Assembly (NCBI GenBank): GCA_001462245.1
Contig: LIUG01000107.1
Span: forward strand, 1 to 41,111
Direction of reading: 5' to 3'
DNA from: Candidatus Fibrimonas termitidis
GTDB lineage: Bacteria > Fibrobacterota > Fibrobacteria > Fibrobacterales > Fibrobacteraceae
Length of the DNA: 41,111 bases
Position 1 is the stretch's first letter. Each line of letters opens with the position of its first letter. This document shows, piece by piece, positions 24,261 to 34,328 of this stretch. The notes beneath the pieces are model-generated. The model ran no database searches, was not told the origin of the DNA, and saw nothing but the letters and a program-made list of their open reading frames with translations. Made by a program: the position numbers and the translations under genes.

Positions 24261-26537
24261 ATGCCCTTTTGTAAAGCATTCAAAAAAACAACGATTTTTG
24301 CTGTTTTATTGCTTGAAATTGCAATTTTTGCAAAGTCACCGCAGCAAAACGTGCTTATATTACACTCTTACAATCAAAATTTTCCATGGGCAGATCAAAT
24401 CATTCAAAGCATACAAGATGTTTTAACGGAAAGCAGCAATGTGAAAATTCATATTGAATACATAAATATTATAGCAACGTCTGAATTGGAAATTTTGGAA
24501 GTTTACAAGACGCTTGAAAGCAAGTACAGAGACTTTAAATTTGATGCGGTGATAACTGTTGATTACCCGGCTTTTGATTTTGCAAAACGGTTCAAAAAAC
24601 GGTTATGGGAAGAAATCCCCATTGTGTCTTGCGCAATAAGCCGAACTCAAGCTAAGACCGTGGATTCCGCTAATTCCTTGTGGTCGGGTGTTTATGAATA
24701 TTATGATGTAGCTGCGCAAATAGATTTTATAAATCGTATGCAGAATAAAATTGAAAGGATTATATTCATAACCGATAATACCCAAGCCGGGCAAGATATA
24801 AGGGAACAACTCAATACGGATTCGTATATTAATCAAAGAGAGATAAATTTGGAAGTATGGAAAGAGCCGGTATGGGCGAGTATTCCTAAATTTCTTTCGT
24901 TACTCGATTCCACACGGGACGCAGTTGTACTTGCCGGTACAAATCTTAGCGATTCTGCTAATGTTTCGCATAACTTATGGCAAGTATTAACCGAATACGT
25001 GAACGAGCATAGCAATGCCCCCGTATATTCCTTTTGGGACGTAGGGGTACAAAACGGAGTGGTTGGCGGCAATGTGATTTTTGCCCCCTTAATGGGAAAA
25101 AATACAGGATTAATCGCTGCGGCTATCCTAGCCAGCAATGGCAGCTACAGACCGGGTTTTCAAAGAAATGCAAATATACCCATGCTTGACGATAAAGCTG
25201 CGCTCAGCAGACATCTGAGTTTTGACAAACTTCCACAAGAAACAATCAGGCTCAATAAAACGGATTCTAAGGCGGATTCATGGCTGGCTAACGCATATCT
25301 GGGATATCAGGGTTATGTATCTAACATGATGAATGTAATAATTGCAGAGTCTGTTATCATAGTGCTATTAGGTTTTGCTTTTTATGCGTATTTCAAACGC
25401 TCAAACAGAAAACTGTTGAAGGAAATAAACACTGTTAAGGAAGCGAATAAGGCAAAAAGTTTGTTTTTGGCAAACATGAGCCATGAGATAAGAACGCCTC
25501 TTAATTCAATACTGGGATTTTCCGAACTGCTTTTGAGCAAAAGCACAAATTTGAGCGATGAGCAAATGGAATGGTGCAAAACCATAGAAACATCCTCCTA
25601 TCATTTGCGCGATACATTTAACAATATAATGGATTTTTCAAAAATTGAAGCCGGAACCCTTGAAATTAAGGAAGAGTGGGTTAACATATTTTCCTTGCTT
25701 GACGATTTGATAAGTGTTTGCAGGCATTATTTGCTTTACAAGAATATCAAGATTTCCAGGGAGCCTATCAGGTTTTATGTTCTGCCGTCTATTAAAATCC
25801 CTAGATTTATAAAAACAGACCCGGTCAAGTTAAAGCAGGTTCTGGTAAATTTGGTGAGCAATGCGCTCAAATTCACAAACAAAGGCACGGTAAAATTAAT
25901 TGCCAGCCATATACCCTATGAAGACGGTTGCAAAATTCTTTTTGAAATAAAAGATACTGGCATTGGCATTTCAAAAGAGAATATCGAAAAAATATTCAAA
26001 CCTTTTGAACAGGTAGATAAGGGACGTTCCAGAAAATACGAAGGCTCCGGATTAGGGCTTTCAATATCGCAAGACATTTTGAAGGCCATGGGTTCTAATT
26101 TAGAGGTTAAAAGCAATAATCACGGCAGTTGCTTTTATTTTACTCTATTTGTAAAAACAAAAGAAGAATCTTTTTACAAGAGGTTTTTTAACAAGGAAAA
26201 TCAAAGAGTTGCCGTTCACAACCAAAGCAAGGAAGTATTGAAATTCATGAGCGATGGCATTAAAACCATTAATGGAATTCCAACTGAATCTACCGACATA
26301 GAAGTTCTTTTGAGCTTAAGCAATCATGATTTGCTGATAGCCGAAGCAGACCGCTTTACGAGTACTCAAATACAGAGAATAGCTACCCTGTATCCCAAGG
26401 TTATACTTATATTTTACAAAGAAAGCGACAGAGTAGAAAAAATAAAGCATGATTTCCCAAAATTTGAATGTATTTTATCCCCCATCAAAAGCGGAGACAT
26501 TACGAATGCGGTGCGGAAGCTGTACGCCACGGATTAG
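24261..26537 (+). CDS. Hybrid-like sensor histidine kinase with periplasmic substrate-binding-like sensor
   Basis: About 758 aa from this start. Order: signal/anchor (MPFCKAFKKTT + IFAVLLLEIAIFA), a ~330-residue periplasmic domain beginning NVLILHSYNQNFPWADQI, which resembles ABC-transporter substrate-binding domains fused to kinases, then a membrane segment (about 357-380), HisKA (SHEIRTPLNSILGF, His408), and HATPase with NLVSNALKF, DTGIGI and GSGLGLSI. The last ~110 residues look like a degenerate receiver domain without a clear acidic phosphosite. The frame is open to a GTG at 24198 and ATGs at 24225 and 24237; none has a good ribosome site. 24261 is preferred because a signal peptide then starts at residue 1. 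Confidence 0.8.
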   Translation: MPFCKAFKKTTIFAVLLLEIAIFAKSPQQNVLILHSYNQNFPWADQIIQSIQDVLTESSNVKIHIEYINIIATSELEILEVYKTLESKYRDFKFDAVITVDYPAFDFAKRFKKRLWEEIPIVSCAISRTQAKTVDSANSLWSGVYEYYDVAAQIDFINRMQNKIERIIFITDNTQAGQDIREQLNTDSYINQREINLEVWKEPVWASIPKFLSLLDSTRDAVVLAGTNLSDSANVSHNLWQVLTEYVNEHSNAPVYSFWDVGVQNGVVGGNVIFAPLMGKNTGLIAAAILASNGSYRPGFQRNANIPMLDDKAALSRHLSFDKLPQETIRLNKTDSKADSWLANAYLGYQGYVSNMMNVIIAESVIIVLLGFAFYAYFKRSNRKLLKEINTVKEANKAKSLFLANMSHEIRTPLNSILGFSELLLSKSTNLSDEQMEWCKTIETSSYHLRDTFNNIMDFSKIEAGTLEIKEEWVNIFSLLDDLISVCRHYLLYKNIKISREPIRFYVLPSIKIPRFIKTDPVKLKQVLVNLVSNALKFTNKGTVKLIASHIPYEDGCKILFEIKDTGIGISKENIEKIFKPFEQVDKGRSRKYEGSGLGLSISQDILKAMGSNLEVKSNNHGSCFYFTLFVKTKEESFYKRFFNKENQRVAVHNQSKEVLKFMSDGIKTINGIPTESTDIEVLLSLSNHDLLIAEADRFTSTQIQRIATLYPKVILIFYKESDRVEKIKHDFPKFECILSPIKSGDITNAVRKLYATD

Positions 26538-26581
26538 TTTACTATATTGAAAGTTCCTAATAATTGAGGAGATTTAGACAA

Positions 26582-28735
26582 ATGAAACTCAAAGCCAAAT
26601 TAAGCCTACTTGTAACAGCCATTTTAGTGGTTGTAGTGACCGGAATCGCCGTATTGCTGGTCAATGAAATGTCTAGCATGAGCCGCAATCTCAGCATCCA
26701 GGGGATTAGATATCTTGCAACCGACCAGGCTACATATTGGAAAGGGCGGCAAGATACCCGTTTGCAAGCGCTGCACATTCTCGCAGAGGTAATGGGGGAA
26801 TATGAGAATATGCCGGCGGAAACCAGACGGGACCGCCTTGATGATATGATGAAGGGAGTCATAACTGCCGACCCCTATATTCTTCAATTATACTCCGTTT
26901 GGAAACCCAACGCCGTAGATGGCATGGACGCCGAATACATAGGCAGGCCCGGCTCTACCCCCACCGGTCAATATGCCACAACTTATACTAGGGAATCAGG
27001 AAGTCTGCAAGTTCGCACTACCGGAGATGTTGCCCCTTCAATGGCTTATATCAACGGTACCAATTCAAAGAATGATAGAGTAGAGCAGCCCATTATCAGG
27101 AATATGGGTGGAAAAGACTTTCTTTTGCTCAGATTGATGGTTCCTATAATCAATCCTCGCACTAAAGAAACGGTAGGCGGTGTTGGCTATCTTTTGGACT
27201 TATCGGTGATACAGCCCGCAGTTCAGCAAGTGATGAAAGAGAATCCGGAAATTGCCGCTTTAACAATTTTTGCCAGCAACGGGTTTATTTTGGGGCACAA
27301 GGTGCCGGAGCGGGTTGGCAAAACGCTAAAAGAAGCGGAAACAATATTCGGCGAACATGCTGATGCCGCTAATCTTGCCGTTAAGGAAGGGCGAGAATAC
27401 CAGTTAAATACATATTCACCCGTGCTGAGTTCAAAAGTAGAGCTTGTTGTTTTGCCTTTCACCCTCGGCACTTCCGGTACTACATGGTCGGTAATGGTGG
27501 TTATATCCGAAGATCATATTTTGACCCCAATACGATCTGCAACCAGAAATGCCGTTATCATTGCGGTGCTTGCCATAATTGTATCTTCAATAATCCTTTT
27601 TGTTGTCCTGAGCGGCGTGGTTAAACCCATCGTTAAGGTAACAGAAACCCTAAAAGACATTTCCGAGGGCGAAGGCGACCTCACGCAGAGCATCAAGGTT
27701 CAATCTAAAGATGAAATCGGGGATTTAGCCCGCTACTTCAACAAACTTATGGAGGCTCTAAGAATCCCCATTGGCGAGGTGAAAAAGATAGTGGTTTCCT
27801 TAGCCTCTGTTTCCGAGGAATTATCCGCCGTTAGCAAGCAGTTAGCGAGCGGCTCGGAAAAGGCCGTGACTCAAAGCAATACTGTTGCAAGCACAACGGA
27901 GCAGATGGCGGTGAACATAAACGCAATGGCAAGCGGCGCAGAAGAGGCTTCTGTCAACGCTAATGAGGTGGCCGGCGCCGCAGAGCAGATGAGCACAAAT
28001 ATGAATACAATAGCCAGTGCTGTTGAAGAGATGAGCGCAAGCATAAGCCAAATAGCGAGCAATGCCGGCGAAGCCCGCAAAGTAGCGGGAGATGCAACGG
28101 CAAAATCCAACGATGCAACCGATGTGATGAGCAAACTAGGTACTGCGGCAAAGGAAATCGGCAAGGTTACCGATGTAATCAAAAGCATAGCGGACAAAAC
28201 AAATTTGCTTGCACTTAATGCAACCATTGAGGCGGCGAGCGCAGGCGAAGCCGGCAAGGGTTTTGCAGTTGTAGCCGGTGAGATCAAGGAACTTGCAAAC
28301 CAAAGCGCTCAAAGCGCAGACGATATCGCACGCAGAATAGACGGCATTCAGCAAGGAACCGGGACTGCGGTTAAGGTTATCAGCGATGTATCTGATATTA
28401 TCATTAAGATTAACCAATCTATTGAATCCATAGCCGGCTATGTTGACCAGCAAACCAAGGCCAGCAACGAGATAGCGAGCAATGTAGCGCAGGCGAACAC
28501 GGGCGCAAAGCGTGTGGCCAGCGCTATAGGCGAGGTAGCGCACGGCGCAAACGATGTTAGCCGCAATGCGGGAGAAGCAGCAAAGGGCGCAAGCAATGTA
28601 AGCCATAATGTTGTTGGCATGAGCCAAGCGGCAAAGGAGAATTCGCAAGGAGCTTTGCAAGTGAATCAAAGCGCAGATGATTTATTCAAAATGTCCGAAC
28701 AGTTGCGGATGGCTATGGATAAGTTCAAGGTATGA
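26582..28735 (+). CDS. Methyl-accepting chemotaxis protein
   Basis: A 717-aa receptor. TM1 is at about residues 7-28; a periplasmic dCache-like sensor follows (LYSVWKPNAVDGMDAEYIG, then YLLDLSVIQPAVQQV). TM2 is at about 323-346, then a HAMP domain (VVKPIVKVTETLKDISEGEGD) and a long coiled-coil signalling domain. The hairpin tip reads AGEAGKGFAVVAGEIKELA, the CheA/CheW contact; the canonical arginine and glutamine positions are changed, as in several non-proteobacterial receptors. No CheR-binding pentapeptide is seen at the C-terminus. GGAG lies before ATG 26582. It follows the sensor kinase by 44 bp, probably in one operon. Confidence 0.92.
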   Translation: MKLKAKLSLLVTAILVVVVTGIAVLLVNEMSSMSRNLSIQGIRYLATDQATYWKGRQDTRLQALHILAEVMGEYENMPAETRRDRLDDMMKGVITADPYILQLYSVWKPNAVDGMDAEYIGRPGSTPTGQYATTYTRESGSLQVRTTGDVAPSMAYINGTNSKNDRVEQPIIRNMGGKDFLLLRLMVPIINPRTKETVGGVGYLLDLSVIQPAVQQVMKENPEIAALTIFASNGFILGHKVPERVGKTLKEAETIFGEHADAANLAVKEGREYQLNTYSPVLSSKVELVVLPFTLGTSGTTWSVMVVISEDHILTPIRSATRNAVIIAVLAIIVSSIILFVVLSGVVKPIVKVTETLKDISEGEGDLTQSIKVQSKDEIGDLARYFNKLMEALRIPIGEVKKIVVSLASVSEELSAVSKQLASGSEKAVTQSNTVASTTEQMAVNINAMASGAEEASVNANEVAGAAEQMSTNMNTIASAVEEMSASISQIASNAGEARKVAGDATAKSNDATDVMSKLGTAAKEIGKVTDVIKSIADKTNLLALNATIEAASAGEAGKGFAVVAGEIKELANQSAQSADDIARRIDGIQQGTGTAVKVISDVSDIIIKINQSIESIAGYVDQQTKASNEIASNVAQANTGAKRVASAIGEVAHGANDVSRNAGEAAKGASNVSHNVVGMSQAAKENSQGALQVNQSADDLFKMSEQLRMAMDKFKV

Positions 28736-30020
28736 GATACGCCACTGCCCCCGCCGCATAACCCAAAGCGGCTAGTGGGGTTATTCTTTTAAGGTACCAA
28801 CCAAAAGTCAAATTTTTATCCATGCCCATAGCCGCAACTCCTGCTGCAGAACCTATGACTAGCATACTTCCGCCTGTGCCGGCACAATAGGATACAAACC
28901 CCCAAAACAAGCCGTCTTCTCTGAAAATATCCGAAGCGTTATCTATGACATACATTTTCATTGTTGCGGCAACGAGCGGAACATTATCAACAATAGCGGA
29001 AAGAGTGCCAATGGCAAGAGTTATTATGCGGATATCGCCAATGTTCTCATCCAATATTTTTGCCAAAGCTGCAAGCTGGCCCGTTGAACCCAAACATCCT
29101 ACGGCAAGCATAATGCCGGCAAAAAACAAAACACTTGACATATCAATTTCTTTAAGAGCATGAAAAATACTCAGACGATCTACATCGTAAGCATATTTGC
29201 GCCCCAAAAGTTCAGTGACAATCCATAGAACACCCAAAACAAAAAACATGGCAATATACGGCGGAACATGGAAAAAAGTTTTAATTACCGGTACCATTAA
29301 AAGGCCGCCGATACCGACAGTGAAAAGTGTATTTTTCTCATACGAAGACGGTTTTTGCGTTACTAATTCTGCCTGTGCCGATTTCGAGCGAACTTTGCCC
29401 TTAACAATGAAACTGACAATTATAACGGGGACTAAGAGACAAATTATGCTTGGCAAAAATAAGGATTCTATAATGCCTACTGCGGAAATCTGTTTGCCAA
29501 TCCAAAGCATAGTTGTGGTCACATCACCAATTGGGCTCCATGCGCCGCCGGCGTTTGCCGCTATAACTATTAAGCCGGTAAAAAATAGCCTGTCCTTTGT
29601 ATCATCAACCATTTTGCGGCAGAGAGTCACCATGACTATGGTTGTTGTTAAATTATCCAAAACTGCGCTCAAAAAGAAAGTTATAAATGAGATTATCCAC
29701 ATTAGAGTTTTTGCATTATCGGTTTTTATGCGAGAAGTTATCAATGAAAAACCATCGTTTGCATCTATTACAGCCACTATAGTCATAGCACCCATTAAAA
29801 AGAATAAAATTTGAGACAAATCGCCAAAGGTATCAAACAACTGATGAGAAACGAGTTCCAAACCGTCTCCATGAGGAGATCCTTGAAATCTAAACCATAC
29901 CAGCCAAAGCGCCGCTCCCAAAAAAAGCGCGCTTGCGGATTTATTTACCTTGATATAATGTTCAAGGGCAATAGCTAAATATCCGAGTACAAAAATGATT
30001 GCAATGGCGGTTAGAATCAT
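28725..30020 (-). CDS. nhaD: Na+/H+ antiporter, NhaD family
   Basis: A 431-aa polytopic inner-membrane protein with about 11-12 helices. NhaD marks seen: SAVLDNLTTTIVMVTLCRKM, NAGGAWSPIGDVTTTMLWIG, LSAIVDNVPLVAA and GTGGSMLVIGSAAGVAAMG. NhaD exchanges cytoplasmic Na+ for H+ and belongs to the ion transporter superfamily. It is convergent with the chemotaxis receptor, overlapping by 11 bp, and no terminator separates them. Confidence 0.93.
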   Translation of the reverse strand: MILTAIAIIFVLGYLAIALEHYIKVNKSASALFLGAALWLVWFRFQGSPHGDGLELVSHQLFDTFGDLSQILFFLMGAMTIVAVIDANDGFSLITSRIKTDNAKTLMWIISFITFFLSAVLDNLTTTIVMVTLCRKMVDDTKDRLFFTGLIVIAANAGGAWSPIGDVTTTMLWIGKQISAVGIIESLFLPSIICLLVPVIIVSFIVKGKVRSKSAQAELVTQKPSSYEKNTLFTVGIGGLLMVPVIKTFFHVPPYIAMFFVLGVLWIVTELLGRKYAYDVDRLSIFHALKEIDMSSVLFFAGIMLAVGCLGSTGQLAALAKILDENIGDIRIITLAIGTLSAIVDNVPLVAATMKMYVIDNASDIFREDGLFWGFVSYCAGTGGSMLVIGSAAGVAAMGMDKNLTFGWYLKRITPLAALGYAAGAVAYLIP

Positions 30021-30036
30021 AGCATAATAAATTTAG

Positions 30037-30276
30037 TTTCTGTTATTTGGTAAAGGGGTTAATGATTGGGAAATTGGGAGTGAAGGTGGGGATTTTTGGG
30101 ATGAATGGTGTTTCCGAGGCGTGATGCTAATAGGGACAATGGAAGTTTTGGACGATAAAAAGACGAAAAAAGAAATCTGGAAGGATGAATATGAAATGTA
30201 TTACAAAGGCGGCAGAGATGCGGAAAACGGTAGATATTATAGTAATTTTCGTTCGGAGGATTTTGGGGTGGAATGA
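30037..30276 (+). pseudogene. 3' remnant of a flavin split-barrel (PNPOx-like) gene
   Basis: An open frame from 30037 to TGA 30274-30276 encodes about 79 residues. Its second half (MLIGTMEVLDDKKTKKEIW, DEYEMYYKGGRDAENGRY) resembles the end of pyridoxamine-phosphate-oxidase-like general stress proteins, where a GxMEVLDD strand is followed by a helix and MYYPGG. The N-terminal half of such a protein is missing and there is no sensible start, so it is read as a decayed remnant left between nhaD and cas9. Family assignment is moderate. Confidence 0.4.
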
Positions 30277-30315
30277 AAGAGATAGAAAAATATGCGATTA
30301 TATTTGCTATTTTAC

Positions 30316-30321
30316 TATATT
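30316..30321 (+). promoter_or_regulatory. Candidate -10 box of cas9
   Basis: TATATT at 30316-30321 lies seven bases before the cas9 ATG, with no recognisable -35 at 16-18 bp. If used, the transcript would begin at or next to the start codon. A second TATATT at 30299-30304 is an alternative. Confidence 0.3.
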
Positions 30322-30328
30322 ATCCTAT

Positions 30329-33300
30329 ATGAAAAAAATACTCGGTTTGGATTTGGGAACCAGCAGCATTGGCTGGGCGTTGGTGAACGAAGCGGAAAAT
30401 GATGAGGAAAGCTCTTCAATTGTTCTGTTGGGAGTCAGAATTATTAATTATGATAATTTTGTCAGCACAAAAACAGGGAAGGAATCAAAGGAGCCGGAAA
30501 AAGATTTCGCAGGCGGTAAAGGAATTTCTCCTAATGCAGGAAGAACTCTCAAGCGTAGTATGCGCCGTAATTTGCAACGGTATAAACTTCGCCGTGAAAA
30601 TTTGATAGAAATCTTGAAAGAATACAAATTTATTTCTAACGAAAGCATTTTGTCTGAAAATGGCAATAGAACTACTTTTGAAACATACCGTCTAAGAGCC
30701 AAAGCGGCTAAAGAAGAAATTTCGCTGGAGCAATTTGCCCGCGTGTTACTGATGATAAATAAAAAACGTGGTTATAAAAGTAGTCGCAAGGCAAAAAATA
30801 CTGAAGAAGGAACTTTAATAGACGGAATTGAAATAGCAGAAGAATTGTACGATAGAAATTTAACTCCCGGAGAATATTGTTTGGAACTTTTACGGAAAAA
30901 TACAAAAGCATTGTTACCTGATTTTTACCGCTCTGATCTACAAACAGAATTTAATAGAATTTGGGAAAAACAAAAGGAATTTTATCCTGACATATTGATT
31001 GTGCAATTAAAAGAAAATTTACAAGGTAAAAATGAAAAACAAACTTGGGCTATTTGTAGAGAACCTTTTGGTATAGTTGGTGCTAAAAGAAATGGAGATA
31101 AAGGAGAACAAGAAAAAGAAAATTATGAATGGCGAGCAAAAGCCTTAAATGAAAAAATAGATTTAGAATATTTAGCTATAGTTTTACAAAAGATAAATTC
31201 GCAAATAAATGGTAGTAGTGGTTATTTGGGCAAAATCAGCGATAGAAGCAAAGAACTTTATTTTAATAAACAAACTGTTGGGCAATACCTAATGGCAATT
31301 TTAGATAAAAATTCAAATACAAGTTTACGAAATATGATATTTTATCGTCAGGATTATTTAGATGAATTCGAAACTTTGTGGAGCAAACAAGCAGAATTTC
31401 ACATAGAATTGACAGAAACTTTAAAAAAAGAAATTAGAGATGTAGTAATCTTCTACCAACGTAAATTAAAAAGTCAAAAAAATTTAATAAGTTTCTGCGA
31501 ATTTGAAAATCGTAAAATTGAAGTTGAAATTGACGGGAAAAAAAAGATAAAAATCATTGGAAACCGTGTTATTCCTCGTTCTTCACCTTTATTTCAAGAA
31601 TTTAAAATTTGGCAAATTTTAAACAACATTGAAGTTACAGATAAAAATTCAGGTGAGATTACACTTTTAAGTAAAGAAGAAAAGGAAAAATTATTTGCTG
31701 AATTACAAAAAGCAGAGAGTTTAAGCACAAAAAAAGCATTGGAAATTTTATTTGAAAAAAGAGCAAAAAATTATTCAATAGAGAATTATAAAGAAAAAAT
31801 AGAAGGCAATAAAACAAGAGCGAAAATTTGCGAAATTTTGAACAAAACTTTAGCAGACGAGAAACTAAATGAACTTTGGCATTTGCTCTATTCTTGGGAA
31901 AGTGAAAATTCAAATTTGGCTGAAAAACTAGAAAAAAAATATGTTTATCCATCAGACATTGCAAAGAAACTTTCCAATATAACTTTTTTGGATGATTATG
32001 GGAATCTATCTGCAAGGGCAATTAAAAAAATCTTACCTCATCTAAAAAATGGTAAACAATATAACGAAGCGTGTGAACTTGCGGGTTATGCATTCTCTAA
32101 AAGTTCTTTAACAAAAGAACAAATTGAAAATAAAATACTCAAAAATAGATTGGAAATTTTGCCAAAAAACTCTTTGCGAAATCCAGTTGTGGAAAAAATT
32201 CTTAATCAAATGGTAAATGTTATAAATTCCATAATTGATATTTATGGCAAACCTGATGAGATTAGAATAGAATTAGCAAGAGAATTAAAAAAGGGGGCAA
32301 AAGAAAGAGAGGAAATGGCTGCCAGCATAGCATATGCAACAAAAGAAAATGAAAGAATAAAAAAACTTTTGCAGTCTGCTCCATTTAACATTGCAAATAC
32401 AAGTAAAAACGATATTATTCGTTATAAATTGTACGAAGAACTCGCAAGCAATAGCTATCGTACTCTGTATTCAAATACTTATATACCTCAAGAAAGCTTA
32501 TTTACCAAAGATTTTGATATTGAGCATATAATTCCGCAATCTCGGCTTTTTGATGATTCTTTTAGTAATAAAACTCTAGAAAAAAGGCAAGAAAATATAG
32601 AAAAAGGAAATTCTACTGCCTATGATTGGATGGCTAAAAAAGGCGAAAAAGAATTAGCAGATTATGAAATAAAAATTAAAAATCTTTTTGACCAAGAAAA
32701 AATTTCACGTGCAAAATATAACAACCTTAAAAGGAGAGAAAAGGATATTCCTGATGATTTTATTGATAGGGATATTAGAGATACTCAGTACATAGCAAAA
32801 AAGGCACGAGAAATGTTACAGGAGTTAGTCAGAGTTGTTGTACCTACAACTGGTTCGGTCACGGCTCATTTGCGTGAAGATTGGCAGTTGGTAAATGTTA
32901 TGCAAGAATTAAATTTTCCAAAATATGAAAGACTTGGACTTGTAGAAGAAATAGAAAACAAAGATGGACAAAAAATTAAGAGAATAAAAGAATGGACAAA
33001 ACGAAATGATCACCGACATCATGCAATGGACGCACTAACAGTTGCTTTTACAAAATATGCTCATATTCAATTTTTTAATCATATAAATTCACATTATGAT
33101 TCTACAAGTGAAATTTATGGTATAAAACAAAAATATTTTACTAATGACAATAAAGCATTACCGCCAATCCCATTAAAAAATTTTAGAGTAGAAGCAAAAA
33201 AACAATTGGAAAAGATTTTGGTTTCTATTAAGGCAAAAAATAAAGTTGTCACTACAAATATAAATAAGGTAAATAATCAAAAAACATTAACACCAAGAGG

Positions 33301-34306
33301 ACAATTACATAATGAAACTATTTATGGTAGCCAAAAACAAAATGTAGTAAAAGAAGAAGCTATAAATGCAAAATTTAATGAAGCGAAAATTTTGACAGTA
33401 ACCAAACTCGCATACAGAGAGGCATTATTAAAACGTTTACGAGAAAACGAAAATGATCCTAAAAAAGCGTTTACGGGGAAAAATAGTTTAGCCAAAAATC
33501 CGATTTATTTAGACAATATGCATACGAAACAGATGCCGGAAAAAGTGAAGACTGTTACATTTGAAATCGTTTATACAATTCGTAAACCAATAGATAAAGA
33601 TTTAAATGTAGAAAAAGTTGTTGATGTAAAAGTAAGAGAAATTTTGAAAGATAGATTGAATAAATACAATAATGATCCGAAAGAAGCGTTTGTCAATATA
33701 AAAGAAAATCCGATATGGCTGAATGAAAAAAAAAGGATTTCTATAAAGTATGTAACTATTTTCGGTGTAAGTAATGTCGAAGCATTACACGATAAGCATG
33801 ATAAGGACGGCAATAAACAGCCAGTTGGTTTTGTAAGTACCTCCAATAATCACCATGTAGCAATTTACCGTGATGAAGACGGAAATTTACAGGAGAATGT
33901 AGTATCGTTTTATGACACTGTTAAAAGAGCCAATGCGGGTTTACCTGTAATAGATAAGGAATATAAGCAAAGCGAGGGCTGGCAATTTCTTTTTACTATG
34001 AAACAAAACGAATATTTTGTTTTCTCGAATGAAAAAACAGGGTTTGACCCGAAAAAAGTTGATTTAATGAATCCTGAAAATTATCATTTGATTAGCCCAA
34101 ATCTATTTAGAGTACAAAAAATTGCCTCAAAAAATTATATGTTTAGACATCATTTAGAAACTAAAGTATCTTTTGAAACTAAGGAAATGGAAAAACAATT
34201 AAGAGGAATTGCTTGGGAGTTGTATCAAAGTACGGAAAAACTAAAATATATTGTAAAAATTCGTGTTAATCACATTGGGCAAATTATACAAGTTGGAGAA
34301 TACTGA
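30329..34306 (+). CDS. cas9: CRISPR-associated endonuclease Cas9, type II-C
   Basis: A 1325-aa Cas9. RuvC-I is ILGLDLGTSSIGWAL with Asp8; an Arg-rich bridge helix follows (RSMRRNLQRYKLRRENL). RuvC-II is EIRIELARELKKG with Glu648. HNH is FDIEHIIPQSRLFDDSFSNK with Asp730, His733 and Asn756. RuvC-III is DHRHHAMDALTVAF with His898 and Asp901. All nuclease residues are intact, so it should cut both strands. The C-terminal WED/PAM-interacting part contains two related modules (1029-1048 and 1102-1121). Absence of csn2 and cas4 and the cas9-cas1-cas2 order give type II-C. The frame is open to 30185, but the conserved N-terminus begins at ATG 30329, which has no ribosome site. The gene is visibly more AT-rich than the flanking housekeeping genes. 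Confidence 0.97.
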   Translation: MKKILGLDLGTSSIGWALVNEAENDEESSSIVLLGVRIINYDNFVSTKTGKESKEPEKDFAGGKGISPNAGRTLKRSMRRNLQRYKLRRENLIEILKEYKFISNESILSENGNRTTFETYRLRAKAAKEEISLEQFARVLLMINKKRGYKSSRKAKNTEEGTLIDGIEIAEELYDRNLTPGEYCLELLRKNTKALLPDFYRSDLQTEFNRIWEKQKEFYPDILIVQLKENLQGKNEKQTWAICREPFGIVGAKRNGDKGEQEKENYEWRAKALNEKIDLEYLAIVLQKINSQINGSSGYLGKISDRSKELYFNKQTVGQYLMAILDKNSNTSLRNMIFYRQDYLDEFETLWSKQAEFHIELTETLKKEIRDVVIFYQRKLKSQKNLISFCEFENRKIEVEIDGKKKIKIIGNRVIPRSSPLFQEFKIWQILNNIEVTDKNSGEITLLSKEEKEKLFAELQKAESLSTKKALEILFEKRAKNYSIENYKEKIEGNKTRAKICEILNKTLADEKLNELWHLLYSWESENSNLAEKLEKKYVYPSDIAKKLSNITFLDDYGNLSARAIKKILPHLKNGKQYNEACELAGYAFSKSSLTKEQIENKILKNRLEILPKNSLRNPVVEKILNQMVNVINSIIDIYGKPDEIRIELARELKKGAKEREEMAASIAYATKENERIKKLLQSAPFNIANTSKNDIIRYKLYEELASNSYRTLYSNTYIPQESLFTKDFDIEHIIPQSRLFDDSFSNKTLEKRQENIEKGNSTAYDWMAKKGEKELADYEIKIKNLFDQEKISRAKYNNLKRREKDIPDDFIDRDIRDTQYIAKKAREMLQELVRVVVPTTGSVTAHLREDWQLVNVMQELNFPKYERLGLVEEIENKDGQKIKRIKEWTKRNDHRHHAMDALTVAFTKYAHIQFFNHINSHYDSTSEIYGIKQKYFTNDNKALPPIPLKNFRVEAKKQLEKILVSIKAKNKVVTTNINKVNNQKTLTPRGQLHNETIYGSQKQNVVKEEAINAKFNEAKILTVTKLAYREALLKRLRENENDPKKAFTGKNSLAKNPIYLDNMHTKQMPEKVKTVTFEIVYTIRKPIDKDLNVEKVVDVKVREILKDRLNKYNNDPKEAFVNIKENPIWLNEKKRISIKYVTIFGVSNVEALHDKHDKDGNKQPVGFVSTSNNHHVAIYRDEDGNLQENVVSFYDTVKRANAGLPVIDKEYKQSEGWQFLFTMKQNEYFVFSNEKTGFDPKKVDLMNPENYHLISPNLFRVQKIASKNYMFRHHLETKVSFETKEMEKQLRGIAWELYQSTEKLKYIVKIRVNHIGQIIQVGEY

Positions 34307-34328
34307 ATAAATAAACCCGAAAACAGAT

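Noticed and set aside
30185-30328. Extended N-terminus of cas9 from 30185
   Set aside because: The extra residues have no similarity to Cas9; the RuvC-I motif must start at MKKILGLDLG, residue 1 from ATG 30329.
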